Below are positions 1 to 6,063 of a stretch of DNA of 15,173 nucleotides, in pieces (within the stretch, counting starts at the first letter, position 1; each line of letters opens with the position of its first letter). Origin of the DNA: Bacillota bacterium (GTDB lineage Bacteria; Bacillota; Clostridia; Christensenellales; CAG-138); contig JAEZGQ010000198.1 in assembly GCA_023416895.1 (NCBI GenBank), forward strand, positions 1 to 15,173, in the 5' to 3' direction. The position numbers and the translations under genes are program-made. The notes under the pieces are model-generated. The model worked only from the letters and a program-made list of their open reading frames with translations. It did not search any database and had not been told where the DNA came from.

Positions 1-2
1 CT

Positions 3-275
3 TGTCTGAATGACGATGGTACAATTACGGTTACATTTGGCGACGATCAAAATGGTGTTCACACGGGCAAAAACACGTGTTCCTGTGGTTCGATTAAAAA
101 ATTAAAACAGCCTTTCTCCATTTCGCCCACATACTGCGGTTGTTGTGCAGGGCACTTCTTGTATCACTATCAAAACGCTTTGGGAGTAAAGCTGAAATTG
201 AAAGAAATCAATTCATCACCACTTAATACAAACGGTGAAAAGCCTTGCAAATTTACATTTGAAGTTCTCGATTAA
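3..275 (+). CDS. C-terminal part of a cysteine-rich uncharacterised protein (5' end outside window)
   Basis: An open frame runs from the window edge to a TAA at 273-275, giving 90 residues with no start codon in view, so this is the C-terminal part of a longer protein. It carries a CSCG motif and a dense cysteine/histidine patch (YCGCCAGHF, then YHYQ) followed by a KLK.KEI...SPL.T.G..PC.F.F stretch. The spacing of Cys and His suggests metal binding or a redox site. The patch reminds me of the cysteine-rich ends of uncharacterised clostridial proteins, but I cannot name the family with confidence. Codon use is AT-rich (AAA, TTG, TCA, AAT), unlike the GC-rich genes downstream, which hints at a different origin. 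No rho-independent terminator follows directly; the next one on this strand is at 706-735. Confidence 0.6.
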   Translation, partial: CLNDDGTITVTFGDDQNGVHTGKNTCSCGSIKKLKQPFSISPTYCGCCAGHFLYHYQNALGVKLKLKEINSSPLNTNGEKPCKFTFEVLD

Positions 276-656
276 CACGGCATTGCTAAGTATAATGTAA
301 AGCTTTCAAATTCCAATCTATCTGCACAAAGATATCCTTGCGCCGCTTGCAAGGGCATGGCCCCGCTCCGATTCGCAATGCGTATGAATCGACCCGAGCG
401 GGGCGCTACCCGCGCTCATAGCAAGGAGCACTCGTCATTTTGCAAAATAGATATGAGCTGATACCCAAAGAAGTTATCGGTCACGCGTATCACAAGATGC
501 AGGTCTTGTAATCCGGACGGCCCTTCAACGTCAGGCCATCCTTGCTCAAAAACGATATAGAAAAACCCCTCGCCAAGCGACCGTGCACTTTTATAGACCA
601 AAAAGGGGGGGAAGGGATGTGATACTACGAATCAAACCTCCTTCTGATAGAGCGCC
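276..656. other. Gene-poor, hairpin-rich stretch with no convincing CDS
   Basis: No open frame here has both a usable start and coding-like composition. A TATAAT at 291-296 could be a plus-strand -10, but no good -35 lies 16-18 bases upstream. A short hairpin (CCTTGC/GCAAGG, 336-354) is followed by a long one at 360-404. A 61-codon minus-strand frame (416-601) starts with TTG and has no ribosome binding site next to it. A good AAGGAGGT on the minus strand near 633-640 is followed only by a 14-codon frame (TTG start, stopping at TAA). The stretch may be a decayed gene, the remains of an inserted element, or an untranslated RNA; the sequence does not decide. Confidence 0.4.
360..404. repeat. 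Long imperfect inverted repeat (15-bp stem)
   Basis: GCCCCGCTC (360-368) pairs with GAGCGGGGC (396-404), and the adjacent CGATTC (369-374) pairs with GAATCG (386-391). This leaves an 11-base loop and a 4-base bulge (ACCC, 392-395). No T-run follows on either strand, so it is not an ordinary terminator. It does not fold as a tRNA. It may be part of a structured RNA, a recombination or attachment site, or the end of a decayed element. Confidence 0.55.
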
Positions 657-693
657 AAAAAAGGGCCGTATCGCGTCTTCTGCGATACAGCCC
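657..693 (-). terminator. Rho-independent terminator for the hydrolase operon
   Basis: Read on the minus strand, GGGCTGTATCGC and GCGATACGGCCC form a nearly perfect 12-bp stem with a 7-base loop, followed by TTTTTT (657-662 on the plus strand). It lies about 57 bases past the stop of the metallo-hydrolase gene at 750 and most likely ends that operon. Confidence 0.8.
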
Positions 694-705
694 GTAGTTC
701 CCACG

Positions 706-735
706 TCCCCGAAAACCTCGGGGGTTTTTATTTTT
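706..735 (+). terminator. Rho-independent terminator facing right
   Basis: CCCCGA (707-712) and TCGGGG (718-723) form a short GC stem followed by TTTTTATTTTT. Only the plus strand has a U-run. It would end a transcript coming from the left, although no clear plus-strand gene lies between 276 and here. It sits just before the 3' end of the convergent minus-strand hydrolase gene. Confidence 0.65.
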
Positions 736-749
736 AAAACGATAAGCGC

Positions 750-1409
750 TTATTGCTTGGCTACCATCAACGTGATGATGCGGTCCATGCCGAGGCTTTC
801 TTTGGTAAGCGTTGCCTCCGGCTGGCGCAGGCGATGGATGGAGCAGTCTTTTGCGGCATTCAAAAACGGCAGCACGCCGGAGAGCTTTTCCGCAAGGTCC
901 TTTCGCATTTCGTCTGTTTTGTAATGCATGGGAATGACGACTTTGGGTTTGAGCATGTTGCAAAGCTCCAAAGCTAGCTTGCTGTCGATGGTGTATGTGC
1001 CGCCTATGGGCACCAAAAGCACGTCGATCATGCCGAGTTTTTGAAGGGTTTCCTCGTCCGGAAGCACGCCGATGTCGCCCGCGTGCAGCACGCGAATACC
1101 GTCGAGCTCCACCACAAACATCATGTTTGAACCACGCTTTTTGCCATGTGCGTCGTCGTGCCACCACGGCACGCCCACAATGGTAACGCCATCAAGCTCG
1201 TGCACGCCTTCTTCGGTCACGCGCACGGGGTCGTTAATCGCGAGCGCAAAATTGTTGTGATCGTAATGGCCGTGGCTTGCGGTTACCACATCCGCCTTCA
1301 TGGGCGCGATCATATAGCCGGTGGATGCGTCAGGCGGATCCATGAGGATACGCACGCCGGATTCCCCGGTGAGCAAAAAGCAGGAATGTCCGTACCATTT
1401 GATTTCCAT
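750..1409 (-). CDS. UlaG/UPF0173-like metal-dependent hydrolase (metallo-beta-lactamase fold)
   Basis: This 219-residue protein is a compact metallo-beta-lactamase-fold hydrolase. It begins with the family's MEIKWYGHSCF strand and carries the HxHxDH metal site as H46-G-H48-Y-D50-H51. Further metal or active-site positions are W82-W83-H84-D85-D86, the HAGD motif at H109-D112, and a late PMH at H162. Relatives include UlaG (L-ascorbate-6-phosphate lactonase) and the UPF0173 group; most of the latter have no known substrate, and nothing nearby suggests ascorbate use. The ATG has AAAGGAGG 8 bases upstream. It lies 51 bases downstream of the 211-residue gene at 1461-2096 and is probably co-transcribed with it. 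Fold and metal site are well supported; the substrate is unknown. Confidence 0.85.
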   Translation of the reverse strand: MEIKWYGHSCFLLTGESGVRILMDPPDASTGYMIAPMKADVVTASHGHYDHNNFALAINDPVRVTEEGVHELDGVTIVGVPWWHDDAHGKKRGSNMMFVVELDGIRVLHAGDIGVLPDEETLQKLGMIDVLLVPIGGTYTIDSKLALELCNMLKPKVVIPMHYKTDEMRKDLAEKLSGVLPFLNAAKDCSIHRLRQPEATLTKESLGMDRIITLMVAKQ

Positions 1410-1460
1410 TTACAAAAGCCTCCTTTTGTCGGGTTTTGCGGATGCGGCTGCCGCATTTTA

Positions 1461-2096
1461 TTAATTCATACTCCCAAGCGCCGTCAACGCCTGTGCGATG
1501 CAGCGCGCTGCGCAGGCGCAGGCCTGCCCACTTTTTCCGTAAAGTTCCATGCGCTCTGTTAAGGGGAGGTTTTCCCCAAAGGAAAGCGCGTGCTCGGTGG
1601 CAAGCGTCAAGCGAATTTTAAGCGCCTTGTGATCGTCGAGACGCTCTAAAATGCCAAGCGCGCTCCATACCATGCGCCGTGCTTCCTTTTCGCAGCCGTC
1701 GCCGCCCTTTCTCGCAAGCATGAGCATGCGCGAAAGTGCATACTCCGCGCGGCCTTCCACGCGCGGCGGGAGCGTGGGAAAGGGCGTAAGCGCGTTTGTT
1801 TCTCGTACCGCGGCGTAAAAAAACGCGTCGGTCAACGAAAAACAAAGCCTTCCTTCGCTTTGAAACACTTGTTCCACAAGCTTTACCCCATAAAGCGTTT
1901 GCGGCTTTGCGTGGTCAAAGACAGCGAGCCTTTGGGCAAGAAATTCGGCGGGAATCTGAAGCGCGAGAGGGAGTGCGGTCGCGGCCTCGAACGCGTCGGG
2001 CGCGCAAAAGATTTGGAAAGGAGCCGCTTCAAGCTGCGCACCGTTTTTAAGAAGCGCGCATATCGCCTCTTTCACCAAAGCGTATGTGTTTTCCAA
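1461..2096 (-). CDS. Uncharacterised 211-residue protein, possibly with a DALR-like helical C-terminal half
   Basis: The frame starts with TTG at 2096, with AAGGA 9 bases upstream; no ATG is better placed. The first half (about residues 1-110) is mixed alpha/beta and rich in Ala, Leu and Phe. The second half (about 115-211) looks wholly helical, with a stretch RAEYALSRMLMLARK and a long Ala/Leu/Glu-rich tail. That tail loosely resembles the DALR anticodon-binding domain of ArgRS-type synthetases, but I see no catalytic synthetase motifs and the resemblance is weak. It is soluble, with no signal peptide or membrane helix. It is first in a two-gene unit with the MBL-fold hydrolase and has a promoter at 2150-2178. 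Function not assigned. Confidence 0.75.
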   Translation of the reverse strand: MENTYALVKEAICALLKNGAQLEAAPFQIFCAPDAFEAATALPLALQIPAEFLAQRLAVFDHAKPQTLYGVKLVEQVFQSEGRLCFSLTDAFFYAAVRETNALTPFPTLPPRVEGRAEYALSRMLMLARKGGDGCEKEARRMVWSALGILERLDDHKALKIRLTLATEHALSFGENLPLTERMELYGKSGQACACAARCIAQALTALGSMN

Positions 2097-2149
2097 GGGC
2101 TTTATTCCTTCCCGCCATAGATTTGGGCATCTTGGCGCGGATTTAGAAT

Positions 2150-2178
2150 AGAGTAATCTGTTTTTGTTTCTTTGTCAA
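2150..2178 (-). promoter_or_regulatory. Probable sigma-A promoter of the hypothetical gene-hydrolase operon
   Basis: On the minus strand a perfect -35 TTGACA (2173-2178) stands 17 bases from a weak -10 TACTCT (2150-2155). Predicted transcription starts near 2143, about 47 bases before the TTG start codon. The perfect -35 and exact spacing carry the call; the -10 is poor. Confidence 0.5.
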
Positions 2179-2184
2179 AGAAAA

Positions 2185-2204
2185 TTGTGGCAAATTTTCC
2201 ACAA
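2185..2204. promoter_or_regulatory. Dyad just upstream of the -35 box, possible operator
   Basis: TTGTGG (2185-2190) and CCACAA (2199-2204) are perfect inverted arms around an A/T-rich 8-base centre. They lie directly upstream of the -35 of the 2096 gene (minus strand). The position fits an activator or repressor site; I do not recognise the motif as that of a known regulator. Confidence 0.3.
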
Positions 2205-2256
2205 AGCCTACATTTCGGCAGCATTCGGCAAAAAAGCATAAAATGGGCGAAGTTTT

Positions 2257-2307
2257 AAAAAACATACCGAGCGCCGCACACAGAACCATGTTCTATGTGC
2301 GGCGCTC
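2257..2307 (-). terminator. Rho-independent terminator after ypeB
   Basis: GAGCGCCGCACA (2269-2280) and its complement TGTGCGGCGCTC (2296-2307) form a 12-bp stem. The 15-base loop can pair further through AGAAC/GTTCT. On the minus strand a TTTTTT run (2257-2262) follows after six bases. It ends the spoIIR-sleB-ypeB transcript about 32 bases past the ypeB stop. Confidence 0.8.
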
Positions 2308-2338
2308 ACTTTTGTGCAAGCAATTGCCCGCGCATGGC

Positions 2339-3784
2339 CTACATCACAAGCTGGCCGTTCTCAGTCTTGATGATCTGGAAGATCTGCTCTTCCTCGCCGG
2401 TCTGTGCGTTGATGTATACGATGTATTCGTTGTCGCCGTATACGCCCTTAAACTCATAGCAAAGCCTTTCGGTCTGCGGGGTGATGGGGATGAGCGCAAG
2501 CGCCGTCGATTGCACCGTGAGGTTTGTAGAGACGTAGCCCTGCGCTTCCTCAACCGTTATCGCGGGTGTTCCAATTTCGCGCTCAGTGTGGTTGAAGAAA
2601 TAGTTGCGCGCATCCACGCCGAGGATCTCCATATCCTCTCTGTCCACCCATACTTTGATAAGATCGCTGTAAAGGATCACGTCGTTTTGCATCGCAGCGC
2701 AGTTGATGAGCGCCACGCCTCCGTAATACTGGGCGTAGGTAGCGGTCATTTTACCGTAGCCTTGCTCCTCAAGGTATTTCGTAGCGGCGTCGCGGTAGCG
2801 GTCGCGCTCGGCCTGATCTTCGGGAATTCCCTCGGTGTTGCTCTTTGCGCCCTTCATCATAGTGAGAAGCTTCCCGCCCTGCTGGGTTATGGAAATGTAA
2901 AGGTAACGCCCGTCCTGCGTGGTTGCCTCAAAATCGTAGGTAGGGATGGAGCCCTGCGATGGGCCGCTGTAACTAAGCTGTACGCCTTCGCCCGCATAGC
3001 CCATTGCCACGCCAAGCGCCTCGCCCTCGCTCACGGTGTTGCCGCTAAGCCCTTGAGGCTCGCGGTTTTGAGAGCTATCTGAATACGGGCCGTCGTAGAT
3101 GAGCACAGGGAATTTGCTCGCGTTTTCATCCTGCTGTTTGTTTTCGCCGCCCTCATTGCCCGCGGCCTCGCCTGCCTGGTTAGCCTCCTGGGAGGCCTGG
3201 TCGCCAGACTGGTCGTTTTCCCCACCCTGCGCGGTTTGATCTTCAACATTTTGCGCGGAGGTATAGTACTCGTCGTTTGTGATGATGGCGTTTGGTATGT
3301 CGCCATTTTGCACGCGCGTGTTCAAATCGTTGGCAATGTTCGTGCAAGCGGTATAAAGGTCCTGAAGCTGCTTGGTGTCCTCTTCGGCCATGGGTTTGCC
3401 GGAAAGCGCCGTTTTGGTGAGGCCATGCGCGTAATCGCCAAGCTGTACCACAAAGCGGTTCAACTCCGCCGTGTCAATGTGCGAGGAGGGAATTTGCGAC
3501 ATCAGGCCTACACAGGTGCCGCTTTGGCGCCAAATGTCGTCAAGAAGCAGTACATACTGAGAGGGGGAGTTGACGACCATGAGCTTCGAAAGCGTTTTCT
3601 CGATGTTCGAGAAGCCGTCAGCAAGTTCCATGAAGGAGCGCTTGTACATATCCGCAGTGTTGCGCTGGTAATCCTCCGCACGCGCCGCCTGCGAAGAGCC
3701 CCAAAGGCTTACTGCGATGAGCGCCGCAGCAAGCAGCACCGGGATGAGAATACGTTCAATGAGATTTCTTGTTTTATCAGCCAT
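2339..3784 (-). CDS. ypeB: Germination protein YpeB
   Basis: YpeB is the spore inner-membrane protein needed for SleB assembly and stability in the dormant spore; the two proteins depend on each other in Bacillus. The product has a short basic start, one membrane helix (about residues 8-28), an extracytoplasmic helical N-terminal domain, and C-terminal PepSY-type repeats. Two PepSY signals are the YLEEQGYGKM region and the final segment ending in YEFKGVYGDNEYIVYINAQT. Between the halves is a low-complexity Gln/Glu/Gly/Asn-rich linker of about 45 residues. A GTG at 3796 overlaps the sleB stop (GTGA) and would add four residues. I prefer the ATG at 3784 because a GAGG lies 6 bases before it. 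The gene is last in the spoIIR-sleB-ypeB operon. Expression under forespore sigma factors is expected from the family but no such promoter is visible here. Confidence 0.9.
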   Translation of the reverse strand: MADKTRNLIERILIPVLLAAALIAVSLWGSSQAARAEDYQRNTADMYKRSFMELADGFSNIEKTLSKLMVVNSPSQYVLLLDDIWRQSGTCVGLMSQIPSSHIDTAELNRFVVQLGDYAHGLTKTALSGKPMAEEDTKQLQDLYTACTNIANDLNTRVQNGDIPNAIITNDEYYTSAQNVEDQTAQGGENDQSGDQASQEANQAGEAAGNEGGENKQQDENASKFPVLIYDGPYSDSSQNREPQGLSGNTVSEGEALGVAMGYAGEGVQLSYSGPSQGSIPTYDFEATTQDGRYLYISITQQGGKLLTMMKGAKSNTEGIPEDQAERDRYRDAATKYLEEQGYGKMTATYAQYYGGVALINCAAMQNDVILYSDLIKVWVDREDMEILGVDARNYFFNHTEREIGTPAITVEEAQGYVSTNLTVQSTALALIPITPQTERLCYEFKGVYGDNEYIVYINAQTGEEEQIFQIIKTENGQLVM

Positions 3785-3792
3785 GGCGTGCC

Positions 3793-4494
3793 TCACTTAA
3801 AGAAGGAATGGTTGCCGATTGAAAGAAGAACCGGCTTTGAAAGCATCCACTTGTTGGTGGCGGTTTTGGGGTTGTAATAGTACAAACACCCGCCGGTAGG
3901 GTCCCAGCCGTTTATTGCGTCGCGCGCGGCATTGATGCATGCTTCATCCGGTGCCAAGTTGATCTGTCCGTCGGCTACGGCGTCAAACGCGCCGGGCTGG
4001 TAGATAACGCCCGCAAGGCTGTTTGGGAACTCGGAACTGTCCACGCGGTTAAGAACGACCGCCGCAACGGCCACCTGCCCCTTATACGGCTCCCCGCGTG
4101 CCTCGCCGTATACGAGCTGCGCGAGCAAGTAAAGGTTGCCATCCTCGTTGGAAGAGCCACCCGTGCTGCCGCCTGAACTTCCCGTGTTTGCCTGCGTGGA
4201 CATGCCAAGCGCCTTGAGCGTGGCCGCACCTGCGATGCCGTCAGCCGTCAGGCCATTTTTGCGCTGGAAGTTCTGCACGGCTGTTTTGGTGGCTGCGCCG
4301 TACTTGCCGTCCACCGCGCCGAAATAGTAGCCCCAGCGTTTGAGCTTTGTTTGCAGCGTTTTCACCTGCTCGCCCGTGGAGCCGACTTTAAGTGCCTCGG
4401 CTGCCGCGCCTGCGGGAATAAGATAGGTGAGAAGAAATACAAGCACCAGCATCAGCGCTAGCTTGTTTGCAAAAGCTCCGTGATTTTTCTCCAT
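3793..4494 (-). CDS. sleB: Spore cortex-lytic enzyme SleB
   Basis: SleB is a lytic transglycosylase that cuts muramic-delta-lactam-containing spore cortex during germination. The 233-residue protein has a signal peptide (about 1-33), a PG_binding_1 domain (about 35-97, with DGKYGAATKTAVQNFQ and GLTADGIAG), a Ser/Gly linker (about 99-116), and a C-terminal Hydrolase_2 domain (about 120-233). In the motif YGEARGE, E131 corresponds to the catalytic glutamate. GQVAVAAVVLNR and the GNHSFFK ending are typical of the family. It is a little shorter than Bacillus SleB. The ATG has GGAGG 7 bases upstream, inside the spoIIR 3' end, so the two genes overlap by 37 bases. Its stop touches the ypeB start region, and coupled translation is likely. 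Confidence 0.93.
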   Translation of the reverse strand: MEKNHGAFANKLALMLVLVFLLTYLIPAGAAAEALKVGSTGEQVKTLQTKLKRWGYYFGAVDGKYGAATKTAVQNFQRKNGLTADGIAGAATLKALGMSTQANTGSSGGSTGGSSNEDGNLYLLAQLVYGEARGEPYKGQVAVAAVVLNRVDSSEFPNSLAGVIYQPGAFDAVADGQINLAPDEACINAARDAINGWDPTGGCLYYYNPKTATNKWMLSKPVLLSIGNHSFFK

Positions 4495-5060
4495 AACTTT
4501 CCTCCATCCGCTTCTTTGATGAGCTTGAGAAGCAGGCTGTCCAATTGCAGCCTTTCAACATCAATTTCTCCATTGGGAAGCTCCAGTATGCAAAGCGGAG
4601 GGAACATCACACACCACCAATTTTTTCCTTGACCGCTGCCCAGCACCACGCGCAGCGCCTCGTAGTCGCCGGCGGGGTATGTTTTTTCAAGATAAACGCG
4701 TTCAGGAAACGCAAACGTACCCACGTAAAGCTGCGCGCCGTAGGAAAAACCGTTTTCCTTTAAGGTGTTTTCGGCAACCGCGAGCAATGCCTCACCATCT
4801 GCCATGAGCGCCGCTTTTGCTGCTTCGCGGTCAACCGCACCGCGCATGTGAGCTGCCTCGTAGTTCAAAAGCGCGTCGCGTACCAATAGCTTTACACGCT
4901 GATCTTCTGGAGCGTCGCTGTTGGCGATGATATGCAGGCGAAATACGCTGTCAGAAAGAGACTCCGTGGCGGCATTGGCCTTTTCGTATGGTGTAAAAAG
5001 CAGTGTAACAAGGGCGCATCCAACCAAAAGAGCGGTTGCCGCCCGCAAAAAAGTACGCAT
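4458..5060 (-). CDS. spoIIR: Stage II sporulation protein R (SpoIIR)
   Basis: SpoIIR is made in the forespore, secreted into the intermembrane space, and triggers SpoIIGA to process pro-sigma-E in the mother cell. The product has an N-terminal hydrophobic export segment (about residues 4-23) and the family signatures FRLHIIANSD.PEDQ, LLVRDALL, YPAGDYEALRVVLGSG and GKNWWCVMFPPLC. The length, 200 residues, is normal. An in-frame ATG at 5072 lies within the Shine-Dalgarno itself (ATGGAGG). The ATG at 5060, 5 bases after GGAGG, is the better start (MRTFLR). It heads the operon with sleB and ypeB and is divergent from ispE. Confidence 0.93.
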   Translation of the reverse strand: MRTFLRAATALLVGCALVTLLFTPYEKANAATESLSDSVFRLHIIANSDAPEDQRVKLLVRDALLNYEAAHMRGAVDREAAKAALMADGEALLAVAENTLKENGFSYGAQLYVGTFAFPERVYLEKTYPAGDYEALRVVLGSGQGKNWWCVMFPPLCILELPNGEIDVERLQLDSLLLKLIKEADGGKLWRKITELLQTS

Positions 5061-5126
5061 ACATTCCTCCATTTATGGCAAGTGTATCAATTATTTACGA
5101 AATGCGTGCTTTTTAACCGGAAACTG

Positions 5127-5155
5127 TTTATAATGCAGAGTATGGAGACAGTAAA
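5127..5155 (-). promoter_or_regulatory. Candidate promoter of spoIIR operon, overlapping the ispE promoter
   Basis: On the minus strand TTTACT (5150-5155, 4 of 6 -35 positions) is 17 bases from TATAAA (5127-5132, 5 of 6 -10 positions). This is a sigma-A-like arrangement whose -35 lies inside the start of ispE. spoIIR is sigma-F dependent in Bacillus. The nearest sigma-F-like pair here (GCATT then GGTTAAAAAG) has a spacer of 13, too short to be convincing. Confidence 0.35.
5129..5134 (+). promoter_or_regulatory. Consensus -10 box of ispE, possibly leaderless
   Basis: A perfect TATAAT sits 7 bases before the ATG at 5142 and overlaps another in-frame ATG at 5133. The predicted start point (5141-5142) falls on the ispE start codon. 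No good -35 is present (GTGCTT at a 17-base spacer). A TG two bases upstream resembles, but is one base off, an extended -10. Confidence 0.4.
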
Positions 5156-5954
5156 GGCCTACGCCAAAGTGAATTTGACGCTGGATGTACTGAGAAAGCG
5201 CGGCGACGGGTACCACGACCTGCGCTCGATTATGCATTGCATCGACTTGTATGAGGCGGTTACGCTCGAGCCGGCCGATACCATATCAGTCAGCTGCGAC
5301 GTACCCCTTCCCGAAAACAGCGCGACCTACCGCGCCGCACGCGCATACATGGCGCTTACGGGGTTTGGTGCGCACATCGGGATCAAAAAATTTATTCCCG
5401 ACGAGGCGGGTTTGGGTGCGGCATCCGCAAACGCGGCTGCCGTGTTTTTGGGAATGCAGAAACTTTATGGCGCGCTGAGCGAGGAGCGCGTGTACGCGCT
5501 TGCCGCCATGATCGGTGCGGACGTTCCCTTTTGCATGATGCAGGGCTGTGCGCTCGCCGAGGGCATCGGTGAAAAGCTAACGCCCTTAAAGCGCATCCCG
5601 CTCGACCTTTTAATTGTAAAGAGCGCGAAGGGCATCAGCACCAAAACGCTGTTTTCCTCGCTTACGCTGCCCGTAAAGCACCCAAATACCCGCGCGGCGC
5701 TTCGTGCGGTGGAGCGTGGCGACGTGCGCGCGCTCGCAAAGCATATGCACAACGCGCTCGAGGAGCGCGCTTGCGCTTTTGTACCCGAGATCCGCGCGCT
5801 AAAAGAGCGGCTTTTAAAGGCTGGAGCGCTTGGCGCTACGATGACGGGTTCGGGTTCTGCGGTGGTGGGCGCTTTTGAAAGCGCCGTAGAGGCGCGAAGG
5901 GCTGCGAAGGAATTTACGGATTGTGAATTCGTTCGCGTCTGCCGCACAATTTGA
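5142..5954 (+). CDS. ispE: 4-diphosphocytidyl-2-C-methyl-D-erythritol kinase (IspE)
   Basis: IspE phosphorylates CDP-ME at its 2-hydroxyl in the MEP pathway to IPP and DMAPP, using ATP. The 270-residue protein has GHMP-kinase layout. AYAKVNLTLDVLRKRGDGYHDL contains the substrate-binding K9, GADVPF holds the catalytic D127, and MTGSGSAVVGAF is the C-terminal glycine loop. The ATP-binding loop is unusual: the canonical PxxxGLGGGSSDAA is here PDEAGLGAASANAA (86-99). I start at ATG 5142 (METVKAYAK); ATG 5133 would add three residues. No clear Shine-Dalgarno precedes either. The longer frame from 4932 runs antisense through spoIIR and is not real. It is divergent from spoIIR and followed by a terminator at 6040-6063. 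Confidence 0.9.
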   Translation: METVKAYAKVNLTLDVLRKRGDGYHDLRSIMHCIDLYEAVTLEPADTISVSCDVPLPENSATYRAARAYMALTGFGAHIGIKKFIPDEAGLGAASANAAAVFLGMQKLYGALSEERVYALAAMIGADVPFCMMQGCALAEGIGEKLTPLKRIPLDLLIVKSAKGISTKTLFSSLTLPVKHPNTRAALRAVERGDVRALAKHMHNALEERACAFVPEIRALKERLLKAGALGATMTGSGSAVVGAFESAVEARRAAKEFTDCEFVRVCRTI

Positions 5955-5979
5955 TTTTTTCGGCGTACATAAGTATAAT
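5951..5979 (+). promoter_or_regulatory. Strong sigma-A promoter upstream of murC / candidate small RNA
   Basis: TTGATT (5951-5956, 5 of 6) is 17 bases from a perfect TATAAT (5974-5979). It overlaps the ispE stop codon. Predicted transcription start is G5986, which is also the first base of a stable stem. Confidence 0.7.
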
Positions 5980-5985
5980 AGACGG

Positions 5986-6063
5986 GTCAAAAGCTGCGCG
6001 TGTAAAAAGTGACATAAGCTGCTTTTTTGACAAGCTCGTGCGCGCCTTAGGCGCGCGGTTTTT
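5986..6063 (+). ncRNA. Candidate small RNA or terminated murC leader
   Basis: From the predicted start G5986, GTCAAAA (5986-5992) pairs with TTTTGAC (6025-6031), and GC/GC can extend the stem past a bulge. This stem is followed at once by the terminator hairpin at 6040-6056 with its T-run. The product would be about 78 nt. No open frame with a ribosome binding site lies in it. It could be a free-standing small RNA or a leader controlling read-through into murC. I recognise no known RNA family. Confidence 0.4.
6040..6063 (+). terminator. Rho-independent terminator between ispE and murC
   Basis: GCGCGCC (6040-6046) and GGCGCGC (6050-6056) form a perfect 7-bp GC stem with a TTA loop, followed by GG and TTTTT. 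It lies 86 bases past the ispE stop and 70 bases before murC. It can end ispE transcripts and also transcripts begun at the 5951-5979 promoter. Confidence 0.7.

Noticed and set aside
360..404. Possible tRNA
   Set aside because: The long paired arms do not give a cloverleaf, and no TTCRA T-loop or D-arm pattern is present.
416..601. 61-codon minus-strand frame in the left gap
   Set aside because: TTG start directly after a C/T run with no adjacent ribosome site, and no recognisable family; kept only as part of the unexplained region.
583..924. 113-codon plus-strand frame
   Set aside because: Runs through both terminators and then antisense to the hydrolase gene; no ribosome binding site or motif.
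2243..3082. 279-codon plus-strand frame
   Set aside because: It lies antisense to ypeB, whose family signatures are clear, and has no ribosome binding site; an ordinary shadow of a GC-rich gene.
5061..5140. Sigma-F promoter of spoIIR (GCATT and GGTTAAAAAG, minus strand)
   Set aside because: The boxes are fair but the spacer is 13 bases rather than 15-16. A sigma-G-like pair nearer the gene would start transcription past the ribosome site.
6027..6056. TTGACA at 6027-6032 as a second murC promoter
   Set aside because: The -10 position 17 bases downstream is GGCGCG within the terminator stem, so there is no promoter.
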